Shown: positions 40,701 to 52,700 of the stretch, piece by piece
How positions within the stretch are numbered: the stretch's first letter is position 1
Layout: each line of letters starts with the position of its first letter
Assembly (NCBI GenBank): GCA_002633005.1
Contig: NMRA01000040.1
Location: 1,053,805-1,117,804, forward strand
Length of the DNA: 64,000 nucleotides
Reading direction: 5' to 3'
DNA from: Phoronis australis
Lineage: Eukaryota > Phoronida > Phoronidae
The notes under the pieces: generated by a model
Told to the model about the DNA's origin: nothing
The model's input: only the letters and a program-made list of their open reading frames with translations
The model's database searches: none
Position numbers and translations under genes: made by a program

Positions 40701-43700
40701 GAAGGAGACAAACTTCACAATGATAGGTCTTGGTTTACTTGAGGTAGAAGACTCGGGGGGTGGGGGGGGGGGTGCGCCAAGACGATGGCTGCGACTAATG
40801 TCTCTGATATCAATCTCGGCGCTCATATGCTTAGCAAGAGAAAGTATAATGTCATCCATGTTCTCACCTCTTATCTCTTCATAACCACTTACTATGAGAC
40901 TGTTTCGACGGCCATAAGCTTGTTGTTCATCCTGCATAACTTAAAGGTTGTTGATCTTGTGCTCAAAATGACTCTTCATGGCGGCAGCCTCATTTTTCAA
41001 AACATCGATCTCACGGTCTTTGGCCGCTAAAAGTTCACGAATGGCAGTAGTTTGAGCAGAAATAAGCGATTGCAGTAGTTCCGTGAATAAACCTTTAATT
41101 TTGCTGTCTAGGAGCGCGTCTTTTATTTCTTGCTTAATGTCAAATCCTGACTGAGGCCCGGTGCCAGAGCCGGCCATTGGCTTTGATGTCAGAGGTGTAA
41201 GAGTAGATTGCTTCAATGGCTTGGCATCGGGTGTAGAAGCCTTTAACTCGGCACTGTCCTTACTGGCACGTCGTTTGTGAGCGACTTCCATTATGAAGAA
41301 TGATATGCAACAAATTTGACCCTCCGTAGAAACAGATATTCCTCTTGAAATGGAGAAAACTTTCCCTGTTAGAATACACGTGTTGTCTCGGTCATAACGT
41401 GAAGCAACTGCTGGATCTTTATTAAGTTTAGCAAGTGTCTTTATATGAAGTTGACTACAGACAACGATGACTTTCAGAGGAATCCGACAAACACTGTACC
41501 CCCTTGTGGCAATTTATTTTTATTTGATTAATAGCTTTCTATTAAAGAAGCAATGACAAGTTCCTGTTTTCGGATGGATTCAACTTATTTTGTGCCATCT
41601 AGTGGCCATTTTTGTGATACAAATAAAAGTCCTAAAAGTGCACCATTTGCACGGCCTTCGTGGGTCCATTTCAATGCTCCGCATTGCTCTTAACATGATT
41701 TAAGCATTTTAATTGGTTAAATCACTGTAAAACAATCTTGCATGACCAATTTGTTAATTGTATTTCGGTGAATTTTAACATTTCTATCATGGCAATTTAG
41801 AAGAATGTGTGCATCTCTTACAAACTATGCTAACCAATTCTGGAAAGGGTATTTAACATCAAACCCTGTATTTTTATTCTACAATGTGTAACGTGATAGA
41901 ATCAATGTTTAAACAATGTTTACACCATCCCTGTGTAGGAGGAAGACCTAGCCATGATCTCTGCTCAGCAGTACTACATCGATTATGGTGACCTGATGGA
42001 TGCCAAGCGACTCAACACCTTGCTACCCACATACATTCCTGACAGCCCCATGCAGCAGCGCGGGCCTGGCTTCTGGCTCAACATGGTGGCGACAGCTCAC
42101 AAGAAAGCTTACTTCACACGGGAGCGTGCTGCCCCACTCCGTGTCAAGGAAGACATTGTCAACTACGCTAAGTACAAATGGCCTCTGCTGTTCTCACGCT
42201 TCTATGAGGCATACAAATTTGCAGGACCGAGTCTGCCTAAGAATGATGTGATCATTGCTGTTAACTGGACGGGCGTGTACATTGTCGACGACCAAGAACA
42301 AGTGTTGCTGGAGCTCTCCTTCCCAGAGATCACAGCTGTTTCCAGTAGCAGGTATGAAGTAGAGGACACTATTGCCTTGCTTATGATACTAACCAAAAGC
42401 ATGTCTGACTAAAGTCGCACTGAGCAATTTCTTTGGAGGAGGTAGATTTGAATAGCTGTTGCCATGTGTACTTTAAATGGAGCTTGTGTTGGAACTTCTG
42501 TACCAGTGACAATTTGTTGTTTATCTTCATGTTTAACATATTTTTTTATTCATTTACTGTAATTATCAATAATTCTGCCCTAAATGCAAAAAAATGAGGA
42601 TTACAAAGTGATAAGGGGATGGGACTTCCATATACTTGCAAACACCAACACTTGCTTGAATTAAGCTGCTATGAACCAGCATTCCATAAGATCTTAAAGC
42701 AAAATTAATGTACTCTTGAATTAAGAACTGCTTGTTGCTCAACTTCACTCAGATTAGCATTGGTGTCTCGTCAAGGGTTGATCACTATTGCCTTAGACCA
42801 TGCTTGGAGTAGAAGTGGTTAGTTTGTTGACAAAAGATGGGTTTATAGGAACTTGATAATAAAAATAATAAAACGTGTAACTGCAGGAATCCATTGCATT
42901 GCTGCACCGAGGCTCTCCTGCATTCTAGTTTTTCAGTTTCCAGCTTTTTATGCGCCCACATATTTATATATGGACGCATTATGCCGTCATCTCCGTTAGT
43001 CTGTCCGTGCGGCGTTTGTCCGGCGTCCGCTGCTCTATCTCCAAAACGCCTTGGCGTATGTTCATGAAAATTTGCACATATGTTCCTTCCTTGGATGGGA
43101 CGGCATGATCGAACTTTCAGACGGATCCGACTACCGGTGTGCCCTCTGGTGGCAATTTTAGTTCGTACGTTTACCTCTGTATCTGCAAAAGTCGTGAACG
43201 TATTTTCATAAAATTTGGTATATAGGCACCTATTAGTGAGATGACGCTATCCTCCAGTTTGTAGATGGATTTGATGTAGTTTGCGCCACCTAGTGGCCAT
43301 TTTTTACCGTTTTTGAGTCTGTTTTTTGCGTCCATCCCTCTATCAACTAAACCGCTCAAAGGATGATTGTGAAAATTGACATGTATGTTCTTGCTATGAA
43401 GTGGACGACTGACGAAGATTTTCCAACTACCATATTCGCCATAATAACCGCCCATGCCCCTATAAGCGCCTCCCACGCGTTTTCAGACTTTGCTAATATA
43501 ATCGCCCAGTCCATGAACGTGTACGTGCGAAAAAGCCTTACCTACAGTCCTAAAATTCTACAGTAACGTCTTCAATTTATCAATAATATCCGACAGTCCT
43601 GAAAAAAATCATTGTGCGCAGAATTTGTAGACCACGAGCCTCGCCGCTATGTCGGTATTTAGCCATGACTATACACTTCAAAGTTCCGCCATGCCTCAAA

Positions 43701-46700
43701 ACAAACACAAAAGTTCTGCTGATATTGCGAGGACCAATGGTCTGGCCTTTCAGAACAGAAGTAGTGTACTTGTCTACGGGATTGCTTTGTAGATATGTCC
43801 CGCTTTCAACAGGAATCCAAATTTCTTTGTAGGCCTACACGTGAAAACCGCGAATCGAAGACTAATAAAAAGCTTGGCTAGTGTTAAACGCACTTGACCA
43901 GGAAGCGCACGCTACATACACGAACCTGTCATCAAAGGCATTAGTGGGGAACTATCCATTCATGAAACGGGTAGCATAGCATCGGCAAGAAATGAATGTT
44001 GGCACTAATTTCCGACAGTTTCTAATACTATAAAAATGTTTGCGTTATTTTTAGGATGAATTGTTTGATTAACCATAATTGGTGTTTTTAAGCCAAATAT
44101 CCAATAAAATGACCACTGACAGTGAATGCTTACACACCCTTACACCGAAAAATAACTGTCAGTCACATACGCCGCATCCAGCCACACTGCGACTGATATG
44201 GCCTCACCAAGACAAATGTCGAACGTTTTTAGCGACATGAGACCAGCAAGTGCTGAATGAAACACAGTCTGGTTTAGGCCTATACTGCTTGTGCAAATTT
44301 CTTTTGATACAATGCACATCTGTCTCGTTAGATTGCGTGGCTCTGGCCAAAAGACGGTATCCATTCTGCTCTGGCAAATGAACTCTGGTGACACGCACGC
44401 TTACTCACAAACGCAGACAACTTCAAAACAAACGTCACGTGACAACAGACATTTTTCTCATGTTGCCGATCATACATGTAGATGGCACGATGTACTAGCA
44501 CAGATATGTACTTAAACCTGCCGTGATCCCGACTCTACGGGAACTTAAAAATCTTAGGGACGCTACTTGGAAAACTTAAGAAGGATTTCAGGTAATTTGC
44601 TTGAGTCGAAACTGTACTTTTATACAAGCATTCAAGTCGCCATATCGACGATTGCGAGGTAGGCAGTCGGCGAGTTTTCGCCCTGGGATTTCAGCACAAT
44701 TTTCTGTAAAATGATTGTAATTTAGCAGCAAATTTTGATAGCAATGCACCACGGTTTTGTAGAAAGTCTTTCATGGATTACAGATACGTCACAGAGCATA
44801 AATATAATGAATCTTAACTTCTGATTTCACCCGCTTCGGAGACCGGGTTTCAACGGCCTTGGGTTATAATAAGCGTCCCCCCTGAAACAAACTTTTCTAA
44901 GTTCCCTGGGCGGTTATTTTGGCGAATACGGTAGTTCGACAACTGTGGCGCCTCCTAGTGGCAGTTTTGTTTTTTTGCGCTCGTGGCTGTATCTATTAAA
45001 CCATTTGCAGGATCTTTACTTAATTTAGCAATTGTATTTATATGATGTTGACAATGGACAATGACAACTTTCAGATGGATCTGACTACTGGTGGGCCCCG
45101 TAGTGGCAATTTTATTTTTTAATGTTTACTTGTCTGCATCTTCAAAGGTCCTCAATAGATTTTAATAAAATTTTGAATATAGGTATGTATTGGTGCTATC
45201 ATCCTGTTTTTGGATGGAATCAAGATATTTTGCGCCACCTGATGGCCATTTTTGCTGTTTTCAAATCTTGTTTTTGGCATCCACCCCTCGATCAGCCAAA
45301 TCATTCTAGGGATGGTTTTGAAAATTGGCGTACATGTTTTCAGTGTGAAGAGGACGTTTGATGATGGCGACTGACTACTGTGGCGCCTCCTAGTGGTAGT
45401 TTTGTTTTGTTTTGCACCCATTGCTGTATCTCCAAAGCCCACTGCAATATCTTTATTAAATTTAATAAGTGAATTTATATGAAGATAACAGACGACGACT
45501 TTCAGGCGGATGGAACGGACACTGTGTCCACAAGTGGCAATTTCATTTTGTTCTGTTTTCCTTTGTTTCTCTGAAGCTCCTTGACAGATTTTTATGAAAT
45601 ATGGCATGTTCCCGTTTTTGGATGCGTTGTACATTTTTGCGCCATCTAGTGGCCATTTTTATTATACAAATAAATAACCCTAAAAGCACATCATTTGTGA
45701 TGCATTCGTGGGCACATTTCAACACTCCACGTTGCTCTTGTTTGTTTTTTAAGTATTAGTAATTAAATGTAATTTTAATTGTGTATTTTCTTGATAAACT
45801 AAAGACATCAGAAATGAGTGCTTCTACTAACTGTTTTGTAGGACAGGTAAGATGCACGGCCAGAGTTTCACCCTGGCCACAGTGAAGGGGGATGAGTACA
45901 CATTTACGTCACCCAATGCAGAGGACATACGTGACCTCGTGGTCACTTTCCTAGAGGGTCTCAAGAAACGATCAAGGTTCGTCATTGCACTTCAGGATTA
46001 CAACACTGGAGGTGAGGATTACAGTGTGTTTTATGAAAAAATCTGAAACTTTTAATAAGTGGAGTGCTCATAAGAAGCTTTTTGTGGTATACGCGTCTGA
46101 CAATTGCATACTACCATTACTTTTATTCAAATTTCCCCTTCCATGTTAGGTTCCTACTGTAATTGCAGTACTTAATAGTATTTTTATGTGCCCACATATT
46201 TATATGTAGATGCATATTGCCGTCATCTCTGTCTGGGCGTCTGGGATTTACAACTGTACCTCCTAAAATCCCTTGCAGGATCTTGATGGCATTTGGTAGA
46301 TGTGTTGTTATGAAGCTGATGACAAATGACGACGAATTTCGAATCAATTCAACTATTGATATGCACCCGAGTGGCAATGATGATGCCATTCCATTTTTGG
46401 ATGGATTCAACAGTTTTTATGCCACCTTTTGGCCATTTTTGTACTCGTTTTCTGGCGTCCGCCTGTCTATCTGCCATATCGCTCAAAGGATCATTATGAA
46501 AATTTACAGACGTGTTCCTGATTAGAATGCCACGACTTAGGACAGGTCCGACTACTGTTTCTTCCCCTAGTGGCGATTTTTTTTGCATCCACGGCCAACG
46601 ACCAAATCTTCTTAACCTTTTGAAGGAGCTTTGTGAAATTTGAAAGATGCATTCCTACGTAGCCAACGACGAACGGTAACGTGTTGAACTGATCCAAATA

Positions 46701-49700
46701 CGTCTGTGCCTCCTAGTGCCAAAATGCTTTTTGCATTTGCCTCTGTATCATTAAGCCTCCTACTGCCATGGGTGCAATTCTGCGACAACAGTTCAATCCC
46801 TTACCAGTGCCGTCGGCGCATATTTGCGACCATGTGACCCAGAATACAGCCTCCAGATAAGGGTCATATTTTAGCCAATTGGCGTCTGTTTTGAAAGCAC
46901 ACCCACAAGATAATGTGGCTAAGCCAATCAAATTTAGTATTACAAAGCATTCATTCAAAAATTCGGCTTCTCACGATATCAAAACGCACGTGATTCGCAA
47001 GTCAAAAGCACGTTTTGAGATAGTAAACAATGGCAACCGAGTTTGAGGACAGTTGTTTAGATGCAGTTTATGCGATTTTTGCGAACGATTCTGATAGTGA
47101 CGAGGAGTTTGAAGGTTTTACCTTAGAAGAGATTGATGAAGGGCAAGTTGACGTTGACTTGGATGCCGCTCTGCAGCACGGTGGTGAGGATTTACCGGAG
47201 GAATGGGTGGCTGACCCAGGAAACTTATCTGTGCGATCGTGGTGTCCGGAGTTTGCTGAAATACCTGGGTGTTGCGGGATTTTAGTGGATACAAAACCCG
47301 TGAACTACTTCAAACTTTTTTTTCGACGACCATTTTGAGGATGATTTGCGCCCAAACAAACATTTACGTGGATCAAGTTGTCGCGCAAAGTCAGCGGTTA
47401 TCGCGACACTCGCGTTTGCAAGTCTGGGATTCCATGTCACCTGGAGATATCCGTGCCCTGACGGCACTTCAAATATCTATGGGCCTTGTGAAAAGCAGGG
47501 CTTGGAATTTTCCGCGGAAACGCGGATTTCCGCTTTTTTTCAAATGTGCTTTCCGCTTTTTTATAATATTTCCGCGTAAAAAAATCGGATTTGATATAAA
47601 ATTTCCGCGGCAAATTCCTTTCTTACCGCGGTGTTGCAGACGACATTCACCTCGAAAAGCGGAAGTTGCTCTTTATGTTTCGGAGGAACGTAAATTGTCA
47701 ACATTGCCGGGGCATCTGGGACCGCGAGGTGTGATTTTCAATGGCGTCTCGTGTTATTGTTAAGCGCGGCGGCAAATACTACCGCTCTGCAGCCAAAAAT
47801 GTGTGGGTTGGGAGTGGACGGGCGAGTTAAAAGGACGCAGACGCATGCTACTGCTGGTGGTAACGTTTTTTTTTTTTTTTTTTAGTCCTCCCGATTTTTG
47901 TCGGGGAAAGGTTCACACTGACCATTTCAAGACTGTTTATGGGGCATGATTTGGGCCGTAAAAGTTTCCGCGTTTTTTGTCATTGGTCATTCTAAGCCCT
48001 GGAAAAGACCATCAGTTCAACATCACTGGAACACTTAATCGATATTTTCAAACAATTTTTTCTTGTCAATCATGTCACGCAATAAATTTTTATTAATACA
48101 CATAGTGTACCTAATTATCGAATGGACTCTAAATATCGGACATTTCATAAAATCTTACTTGAAGCATAATCCGAGAATTAAATGACGCCAATTTTTGTTC
48201 CGCTGTAATGCATTCAATGTCCAGCACCGTCTCTTTTTTTTGATTTCACCGAAAGAGGGTGCAATTTAGACCCCCAAGTCACCCTAATATGGACGATTGC
48301 ATAAATCGGTTATAAAATTTGAAAACAAAATCTTTTTCTGCAACGATACCATCTCGTTAAACTGACAATATGTCACTGTTCCATTTTTTCATTTGTTTTT
48401 AAACTCAAGTCAAACCCCAACCGCGCACGTGCAGGTGTCATATCAAGAAGCCAAAGAGATACTAAAAACTGCAGTGAGTTTGCACGTGCTTTAGTCCTCT
48501 GCACTGATTCATCGAAACGACTTGGCATCGTCATCAGATATCATTTTATGGATAATTTTGTTGTGAATGGATCTCTGTTCTAGCAGCATATATATCAAAA
48601 CACTTGGCTACAAGGTGCTCGCGGTCATTACATGGTTAGTCAGTTTTCCGCGGTGTGGCGTATGGAGAAACATGGTGTACGATATTTAGGTTCTCCGAAG
48701 GTTTGCTAGTTGTGTTCTTCAAAGATCTGTCGGAACATAAATGTGTCTTTCGGTGACAAGATATAGTAACAGAACAATTCCGTAAAGGTAAATCTTTATT
48801 TCAGCAAAGAATTTACAACAATCCGTAGTATTTTCAATTAAATATAATGCAAATTGTGCCAAAACGTCCGATAGTTAGGTCACTTGACTGTAAGTGGTCT
48901 GTTACATTTTGTAAACAATGACTTGCATGTTGCCAAGGGCCAGGTTGTGTATGACCCCATATTCAAGATTCGACCAGTCTACAAACATTGTAATAACAAG
49001 TTTTTGGAATTTTACCAGCTGAGTAGAGAATTAACAAAAGATGAAAGTATGATGGGATTTAAAGGTTGCATCAGTTTTCGACGGTATATGCCTGCAAAGA
49101 GAACACGCTTTGGCATCAAGAACTGGGTGCTGAATGAAAGTGTTAGCGGATACACTCTATGCATAATGTCATATGCTGGTAAGGAAAATGACAATGACAA
49201 TACTGACAGTTTGGCAATGGTTTTGAGGACAAGGGGTATCATATGTATACTGATAACTTTTATAGCTCCCCTGAATTATTCTTGCGCCTCAAAGACAAAA
49301 ATATTGGGACATGTGGCACTGTGCGTGGAGGTAGGAAGGGCATGCCCACTCCCTTCAAAACTGCTCCAGTGAAGAAAGGACAGGTAGTTATGCCAAAAAG
49401 GAGTCCTGACCGCTGTACAATTTCATGACAAGAAAACACTGCAGGGCTTGTCGTCAGTTCATAATGCGGACACTGTTACGAAGTCTGTGCACTGTAAGCG
49501 GTCAGTTGCTGAAAGTGGTGAGCGGCAAGTTATTAAACCTAAGCTAATTGATGATTACAATAAATACAGGGGGGGTTACGAACAAGATGGACCAGTTAAG
49601 TTTGTACTATGAATATCCTTACTGTATGCCCAAATGGTACATGAATGTATTTCATCATTTGCGAAAAATGGCAATGTTAAATGCGTGTGTGCTCTACCAA

Positions 49701-52700
49701 AGTGATGGCAATGAGCAAATGACTGCTGCCAGTTTTCGCCAGTCGGTTGTAGAAGGTTTATTGGAAGGATACTGTGTTAAAGAATTACGTGAACGGCCAG
49801 CCAGTACCTTCACCGAGTTTAGACTATCTGGGCGGCACTTCCTGGAGGGCACTGGCACATCCAGGCCAGACTGTGTCGTGTGCTTGGACCGTAAAAAGAA
49901 AAAAAAGCAGTGCAATACTCAATGTAAAGATTGCAAAGTTGCAATGCATGCTGTTGTGTGTTTTGAAAGATTCCACTCTTTAAAGGACTACAATCTTGTT
50001 GAGTAATAAGGACTGAACACATGCAATAAAATATACTGAACTTGTGCCTGAATCATTTACCTATAAAATAACTTGTTCATTCATCTACTCTGACTTCTTG
50101 TTAATTTTGTAAACATGTATATATTTTTCAAAAGGGGTAAAGTATAAAATGAATTTGTTGATTCAGTAGTTTTACAAATAATAAACATGTAAAAGTATGT
50201 CAGAGTAGTTGTGCTGTTCAATGATGCTCTTTGGTTTGACCTTGATTTTATCAGTATTGTTTACTGGTGTTAAACCTAGGAAAAATCTGTTAGTTCTTGT
50301 CCAAGCTCACAAATTCATTCTGAACAATAAAAAAAGCAAGATAAGACATTGTAAAACAGTTACTAACGCACATAAATTGCTTTTTGTTTCATCAAAATAC
50401 ATGCATGTTTGGACTTTTATCCTCAGGTCTTCTGATTCCAAGGCCCTTGCTCTGAAAAAATAAATATGTTTTATATAACTGAAATATAATCAACTACATA
50501 AATCTATACTCTACTCTGAAAAAACAAATATGTTTTATATAACTGAAATATAATCAACTACATAAATTTATACTCTTCTCACAATATCAATGGTAACTTG
50601 AAAAATAATGATCATCGCTTGAAAAATGATTAATTAAAAGCACAGGTTAGTAGTTTGTAACATGGCCACAAGAGGGTGCTTTATAATGCCTGGCACTGGA
50701 GGTTGTCTGGGCCACCATAGTGTCTGGCAGCAAGAGGGTTAATGCATTTTCATGAAATTTGGCAGTTTCTATTAAGGAGACTAGAACGCCTTACTATTTT
50801 CAGGAGATTTGATTTTTCTGCATCACCTAGTGGCCATTTAAAAACTTTTTGCGTATGTTTTTTACGTCTGCCTTTATCTGTCAAACCAACTAGAGGATCA
50901 TTATGAAAATTGACGGTTGTGTTCCTGATACGAAGACTCTGACTGTCATTGATTTTCGGATGTTTTGGACTATTCTGGCATCCCCTAGGGGCAATTTTGC
51001 TTTTTTGCATTTACTTCCTTAATCCTTTGAAGGATCTTTGTGAAATTTGGCAGATGGACTCTTATAGAGATGGCAACTGATGACGATGAGTTTCAGACCA
51101 ATCGACTGTGCCCCCTAGTATCAATTGTTTTTTTTACGTTTGCCTCTATATCATAGGAGTTTCTTAGCTTATCTCATAAAATTTGGCAAATGCTTGTGTA
51201 TAACAGAGACGCTGCCACCTTCTCAATTCGAACGAGTTTGACGCATTCTACGCCATTTAATGGCCATTTTTATGATACTAAAAAGCCCATAGAAGAACAC
51301 ATTTGTGGTGCTGTCATGGGCGCATTTCAGCACTCTGCGTTGCTCTTGTTTCTTTTGTTCTTTCCTATCCAAGTGTCATAATTGCAGTTTGTGTCACAGT
51401 TTTAAGCATTCATGATCCTGGTCGGTTCATCACTATGTAATACAATTTTCTCATCCATGTTTCAAGTTTGTATTTTCTCACACTAAGGCCAATACAGTGT
51501 GTTCGAGGTTTTTACTACAGTCTCCATCCGTGTTGCAGGCCAGTCATTCCTTAACTTCCAGAAGGGTGACCTGATTGTGCTGGATGAGACAGGTGAAGTG
51601 GTGATGAACGCCGGCTGGTGCTACGGCGAGTGTGCTCGCACGGGTAAGCTGGGTGACTTCCCAGCAGAGTGTGTCTACGTTCTGCCCACCATCAACAAAC
51701 CACCACCCGAGATACTGGTAAGTGCAGAGGCACCTTCAATACACTTTAGTCACTTGCAAGATACTAATGTCACCAAGGCATTTAGGTTACCGTCAATCAA
51801 TGGGAATCCTTTAATTCGGTTTTGGTTCAAAGTTAACAGCTCCAGTTTACTTCAGTATGAACTGGTAGATTTATTTTGGAACCATTAATGCATCGCTACA
51901 GCTCAACTTCGGTGTATGTTGAAGTTATCGACAGGGGTCCTTGCTGCGACAGTGGTGAAGGTTGTATTACGCCACCTTGTAACAACTTAATAGAGAATCC
52001 TATGCAAGTCACAGGTTTATGACATGGGCAAAAGCTCTTGGAAATTTCATCAAAATCCTGAGGCTTGCCAAGGAATTTTGACAAAATTTCCAAGAGGTTT
52101 TGCCCATGTAATAAACTTGAAACGAGTGTAAGATTTGCTTTCTCACATGAACTGTAAAAATGATCTTTTTGCCGAAAAAGATGACATGTCTAAAACTTTC
52201 AACCACATGACACAACTTTTGTAAAAATATGCTTGCACAATGTAAATTAAACCCAATTACGGGAAAAAATCCCAAATTTAGTACAGTCTCCCAAATTTCG
52301 GACACCTTAATCCAACCCGAGACTTAATTTTTTTGATTCTGAAATTTGGGACACTGGAATTTGGCATTCGCCATATTTCTCAAATTTCTCACATCGATTT
52401 TAGAGGCATTGGCCGTAATTCTCACATTTCGGACAGTGTGCTTTTTCGCATGATAAGGGCTGAATGAAAATCTGGGAGTTCATCAAATAATGGTGATTAT
52501 TTACACATCGTTTAAAACTGCCAACCGTGTAATGTATTGACTGATGTCAAAGTCTAAAGTTATTGATGTGGATGGTTTGTGTATATCGCACGTTTTCGTG
52601 GCAGTCGTAATCACGGACTCAAAATATTTTCCACGCTTGATCGCGATTTCACTATGCAAATGAAATATATGTTCTCCGACTTTCACGTAATTGCCACAGT

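Larger units (their letters stand above)
37682..41408 (-). mobile_element. CR1/L2-like LINE with (ACT)n tail, flanked by a 211-base direct repeat
   Basis: On the minus strand the order is ORF1 (41291-40467), a 300-base segment, ORF2 linker and reverse transcriptase (40149-37957), a short 3' end and a trinucleotide tail (37682-37747). The host element sequence 37471-37681 is repeated at 41409-41619 with nine differences in 211. Both ORFs are broken by a stop or frameshifts, and the endonuclease is missing. Clade assignment to CR1/L2/Rex1 is by overall feel of the RT. Confidence 0.85.
36941..41692 (+). mobile_element. CTAGTGG element, copy 3 (split by a LINE)
   Basis: Left part 36941-37681, right part from 41409. 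The 3' hairpin here is CAATGCTCCGCATTG (41671-41685), changed on both strands of the stem compared with CAACGCTCTGCGTTG at 32471. It ends GCTCTT. The LINE 37682-41408 interrupts it. Confidence 0.78.
47030..50006 (+). pseudogene. PiggyBac transposase, interrupted and frameshifted
   Basis: ATG at 47030 opens an acidic N-terminus ([16 protein letters not shown]). After the two insertions, the catalytic region appears from 48893: [17 protein letters not shown], then [14 protein letters not shown] with the first catalytic Asp. A frame change at about 49240 leads to YTDNFYSS, the second. Near 49566 the usual GGVD reads GGVTNKMDQ, so the third Asp is not in its place, next to a poly-G frameshift. 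The C-terminus holds the Cys-rich [15 protein letters not shown] and [16 protein letters not shown] finger that binds the element ends. Confidence 0.88.
46755..50738 (+). mobile_element. PiggyBac element, near full length, with two nested insertions
   Basis: TTAA at 46751-46754 and 50739-50742. Inverted ends are GCCTCCTACTGCCATGG and, reversed, CCCTCTTGCTGCCAGAC. It contains a broken transposase (47030-50006) and is interrupted by a CAGGGCTTGG element (47496-48001) and a TA-flanked MITE (48099-48890). A 60-base tandem duplication lies at 50463-50575. Confidence 0.88.
46185..51350 (+). mobile_element. CTAGTGG element, copy 5 (split by piggyBac)
   Basis: The left part runs 46185-46754, opening TTTTTATGTGCCCACATATT. 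After the piggyBac insertion it resumes at 50743 with TGCATTTTCATGAAATTTGG and ends with CAGCACTCTGCGTTGCTCTTG-like sequence at about 51330-51350. Confidence 0.77.

Noticed and set aside
40495-40884. Plus-strand frame of 129 codons
   Set aside because: It is antisense to the LINE ORF1, whose protein signature is clear on the minus strand.
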